Position numbers and translations under genes: made by a program. Positions 61,514 through 64,000 of a stretch of 64,000 nt of DNA are shown piece by piece. The notes under the pieces were generated by a model. It did no database searches. It saw only the letters and a list, made by a program, of their open reading frames with translations, and had not been told where the DNA came from. Positions within the stretch are counted from its first letter, which is position 1, and every line of letters starts with the position of its first letter. The DNA is from Clostridia bacterium (GTDB taxonomy: Bacteria; Bacillota; Clostridia; Oscillospirales; Acutalibacteraceae). Where the stretch lies: contig JAFQIG010000039.1 of the NCBI GenBank assembly GCA_017397655.1, positions 31,011 through 95,010 on the forward strand, given 5' to 3'.

Positions 61514-63475
61514 TCATCGGCTGTTTTTCAGCTTTTCGATCTTATCACGAAGAAATGCTGCGTGCTCAAATTCAAGAATTTTTGCAGCCGCCTTCATCTC
61601 TGCCGTAAGCTGTGCTATCAGCTTTTCTTTATCTGCACGGCTCATACGCTTTGTGCTTTCGTTTTCATCAACAGGCTTGCCGCTGATTTCAAGGATCTCT
61701 CGGACATCCTTTTTGATCGTCTGCGGTACAATGCCGTTCGCTTCGTTAAAATCATTCTGCTTTTTGCGGCGGCGTTCGGTCTCTGTTATGGCACGCTCCA
61801 TGGATCCCGTAACGGTATCCGCATACATTATAACCGTACCTCCTGCGTTTCTGGCAGCTCTGCCCACCGTCTGAATAAGCGATGTTTCCGATCGCAAAAA
61901 GCCTTCCTTATCTGCATCAAGAATCGCTACAAGCGATACCTCGGGAATATCAAGACCCTCTCTTAACAGGTTGATTCCGACAAGCACATCAAAATTGCCG
62001 AGTCGCAGATCACGTATTATCTGCATACGCTCGATAGTATCAACATCGTAATGCATATAACGCACCTTGATGCCGAAATCCGTAAAGTAATCGGTAAGAT
62101 CTTCTGCCATCTTTTTTGTCAGAGTCGTAACAAGAACTCTTTCTTTTTTTGCAACTCTTTCATTTATCTCGGAAATAAGATCTTCGATCTGACCTTCTGT
62201 CGGCTTGACTATGATCTGAGGATCAAGAAGTCCCGTCGGACGGATGATCTGCTCGGCGATCTGAGAGCTTTTGCTTTTTTCAAAATCACCCGGTGTTGCG
62301 CTGACGAATATCTTCTGACCGACTCGCTCATAAAATTCGTCAAATGTCAACGGACGGTTGTCATATGCCGAAGGCAGACGGAATCCGAAATCCACAAGGC
62401 TGTCCTTTCTGGAACGGTCACCGCCGAACATCGCTCTGACCTGCGGAAGCGTCACGTGCGATTCGTCAACAAAAAGTATAAAATCATCGGGAAAGTAATC
62501 AAGAAGCGTGAACGGCGGAGAACCTGCTTCTCTGCCCGACATTACTCTTGAGTAATTCTCGATGCCCTTGCACATTCCCGTTTCACGAAGCATCTCGATA
62601 TCATACAGCGTTCTCTGACGGATTCGCTGTGCCTCAAGAAGCTTGCCCTCCGATTGAAAGTACGCTTCACGCTCTGTCATTTCGGTATATATTTCGGCAA
62701 TTGATTTTTCCATCTTTTCGGGAGATACAACATAGTGCGATGCAGGATATATCGCTACGTGTGACAGGATTTTTTTAACTTCACCCGTCAGAGCGTTTAT
62801 CTCGCTTATTCTGTCGATCTCGTCCCCGAAAAACTCTATGCGATAGGCATTTTCGTTAGAGTAAACGGGAAAAACCTCGACAACATCTCCACGTACACGG
62901 AACTTGTTTCTCGTAAAGCTGACATCGTTCCTGTCATACTGAATCTCAACCAATTTTTCTATAAGCTCATCACGTGACTTTTCCATTCCGGGTCGAAGGG
63001 AGATTACCATACTGCGGTAATCGATCGGGTCACCGAGGCTGTAAATACACGATACACTCGCTACAATAATAACATCACGGCGCTCCGACAGCGATGATGT
63101 TGCCGAATGACGAAGCTTGTCTATCTCGTCATTGATTGCCGAATCCTTTTCGATATATGTGTCGGTTGTCGGAATATATGCTTCGGGCTGATAATAATCG
63201 TAATAAGACACAAAATATTCAACGGCGTTGTTGGGAAAAAACTCCTTGAACTCGGTACAAAGCTGTGCGGCAAGAGTTTTGTTGTGAGCGAGAACGAGAG
63301 TAGGTCGATTCGCTTTCGCTATAATGTTTGCCATGGTGAAGGTTTTGCCTGAACCCGTAACACCTAAAAGTGTCTGCTCCGAAAAGCCCTTTGACAGTCC
63401 GTCAACCAGCTTATCTATTGCCTGCGGCTGATCGCCCATAGGCTCAAACTTTGACACCAGCTCAAAATGATCCAT
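61514..63475 (-). CDS. uvrB: Excinuclease ABC subunit B
   Basis: 653 residues. Helicase motifs: [18 protein letters not shown] (Walker A), the beta-hairpin [34 protein letters not shown] (DEAD-like), [47 protein letters not shown], and a C-terminal UVR motif ([16 protein letters not shown]). Works with UvrA and UvrC in excision repair. First gene of a two-gene operon; a TATAAT lies at 63547-63542 and GGGAGG precedes the ATG. No clear LexA box was seen. Confidence 0.98.
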   Translation of the reverse strand: MDHFELVSKFEPMGDQPQAIDKLVDGLSKGFSEQTLLGVTGSGKTFTMANIIAKANRPTLVLAHNKTLAAQLCTEFKEFFPNNAVEYFVSYYDYYQPEAYIPTTDTYIEKDSAINDEIDKLRHSATSSLSERRDVIIVASVSCIYSLGDPIDYRSMVISLRPGMEKSRDELIEKLVEIQYDRNDVSFTRNKFRVRGDVVEVFPVYSNENAYRIEFFGDEIDRISEINALTGEVKKILSHVAIYPASHYVVSPEKMEKSIAEIYTEMTEREAYFQSEGKLLEAQRIRQRTLYDIEMLRETGMCKGIENYSRVMSGREAGSPPFTLLDYFPDDFILFVDESHVTLPQVRAMFGGDRSRKDSLVDFGFRLPSAYDNRPLTFDEFYERVGQKIFVSATPGDFEKSKSSQIAEQIIRPTGLLDPQIIVKPTEGQIEDLISEINERVAKKERVLVTTLTKKMAEDLTDYFTDFGIKVRYMHYDVDTIERMQIIRDLRLGNFDVLVGINLLREGLDIPEVSLVAILDADKEGFLRSETSLIQTVGRAARNAGGTVIMYADTVTGSMERAITETERRRKKQNDFNEANGIVPQTIKKDVREILEISGKPVDENESTKRMSRADKEKLIAQLTAEMKAAAKILEFEHAAFLRDKIEKLKNSR

Positions 63476-63636
63476 TATTAAACCTCCCTACCAAGACCTG
63501 TTAAATGCCGAAAAATTTTCAGAAAAAAAGTGCTTCAAAATATTATATCACATATTTTTAAAAAATAAAAGACATAATACAAAAAGGTATCAAAAACAGG
63601 TCTGTCATTCAGATCAAAATCATTTCGGGCAGTGTG

Positions 63637-63684
63637 ATCACAGAGCCTATCGGGCCATTCCGAACGTATGTGAGGAATCTTTTA
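63637..63684 (+). repeat. Intergenic repeat module B at right end
   Basis: GTGTGATCACAGAGCCTATCGGGCCATTCCGAACGTATGTGAGGAATC (in parts), close to 45054-45100. It begins the repeat-rich stretch 63600-64000; nothing coding was seen from 63476 to the window end. Confidence 0.7.
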
Positions 63685-63685
63685 T

Positions 63686-63780
63686 AATGCATTGTATCAC
63701 AATGCAATTCGTGGAGCGTCAGCGAGAAATCACGGCAACGCCAATTCATGATGCAACGCATCAATTCATTCAGTAACATC
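63686..63780. repeat. Palindrome-rich intergenic stretch
   Basis: Holds GCATTG-TATCA-CAATGC and the related string AATTCATGATGCAACGCATCAATTCA, both self-complementary, plus AATTCGTGGAGCGTCAGCGAGAAATCACGGC. It lies between modules B and D and resembles gut-Clostridia intergenic repeats, but has no second copy in this window. Confidence 0.45.
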
Positions 63781-63813
63781 GAATCAGATCAATTGTGAAC
63801 TAAAACCGAACAG

Positions 63814-63863
63814 CAGTTATATTCCGATGGCAATTTTTGTAAATTCATCCGGTTACTGTAAAT
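63814..63863 (+). repeat. Intergenic repeat module D, copy 2
   Basis: Same 50-nt unit as 45206-45255 with four substitutions (ATATT/TTTTT core and AA/GG before TTACTG). Confidence 0.8.
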
Positions 63864-63888
63864 GCTTCAGTAACTCGTCTTTGGATGA

Positions 63889-63940
63889 CAATCCCTCCGA
63901 GTCGGCTTCGCCGACCCACCTCCCTTTACACACGGGAGGC
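63889..63940 (-). repeat. Intergenic repeat module C, inverted copy
   Basis: On the minus strand GCCTCCCGTGTGTAAAGGGAGG then TGGGTCGGCGAAGCCGACTCGG, nearly identical to 12571-12622. Confidence 0.8.
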
Positions 63941-63963
63941 GAGAGTTACTGCGACCGCTCACC

Positions 63964-64000
63964 CATCGGGTCATTCTGAACGAAGTGAAGAATCTTTTGG
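63964..64000 (+). repeat. Intergenic repeat module B at window end
   Basis: CATCGGGTCATTCTGAACGAAGTGAAGAATC, matching 45323-45353; the copy is cut by the window edge. Confidence 0.75.

Overview
The window is a chromosomal stretch of a Gram-positive, endospore-forming, anaerobic gut or rumen Clostridia. Oscillospirales/Ruminococcaceae-like is my inference. The grounds are: the classic Firmicutes rimP-nusA-ylxR-ylxQ-infB-rbfA-nrnA cluster; dipicolinate synthase dpaAB and a SpoIVFA/SpoIVFB-like pair, both sporulation functions; a dockerin protein and BspA-type leucine-rich surface proteins; GH29, GH2 and GH13 glycosidases; and strong AGGAGG ribosome-binding sites with TTGACA/TATAAT promoters. 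No rRNA operon, CRISPR array, integrase or transposase was seen.

Layout. 1-4.7 kb (minus strand): a cut-off membrane-anchored TQP-rich protein, tmRNA (ssrA), then smpB, yhbY, rdgB, ftsY and dnaA; dnaA has its own promoter with one perfect DnaA box, but no dnaN follows. 4.8-5.1 kb: a probable small RNA with promoter and terminator. 5.1-8.4 kb (plus): alpha-fucosidase, a secreted dockerin protein and a small Ig-like secreted protein. 8.4-12.4 kb (minus): a four-gene operon of two Gfo/Idh/MocA dehydrogenases and two TIM-barrel isomerase-like proteins. 12.8-17.8 kb: SGNH hydrolase, a hypothetical gene, then pgk-tpiA-gpmI. 17.9-21.3 kb: a membrane-bound LuxR regulator divergent from a tiny LuxR-HTH gene with two zinc-ribbon proteins. 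21.4-23.7 kb: serC-serA. 23.7-31.2 kb (minus): mnmE and the nusA-infB operon. 31.3-33.9 kb: zinc-ribbon membrane protein and GH13 glucosidase. 34.1-37.6 kb: SpoIVFA/B-like pair and a protein joining a sigma-like cytoplasmic part to an LRR ectodomain.

37.8-44.6 kb (plus): nine intact, tightly packed phage head genes (small and large terminase, portal, prohead protease, decoration protein, HK97-type capsid, three connector-type genes). No tail, lysis, replication, repressor or integrase genes accompany them; this is the most unusual block. It ends beside tRNA-Leu(GAG), whose 3' end is duplicated 126 bp further on. 45.4-46.9 kb: dpaB and dpaA. 47-55.9 kb (plus): murC, GH2 beta-galactosidase, a serine beta-lactamase-like hydrolase, thioesterase, zapA and a U32 peptidase-like protein. 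55.9-58.5 kb (minus): a BspA-like surface protein whose 189-nt leader contains nested perfect stems and an intrinsic terminator directly before the RBS, so it looks like a riboswitch or attenuator. 58.7-63.5 kb (minus): uvrB-uvrA. Intergenic spaces near 12.6, 13.9, 34.0, 45.0-45.4, 58.6 and 63.6-64.0 kb carry recurring repeat modules.

All assignments come from reading the sequence and family knowledge; no database search was run. Function names for housekeeping genes are secure. Those for phage connectors, leader RNAs, operators and the dehydrogenase operon's substrate are inference.
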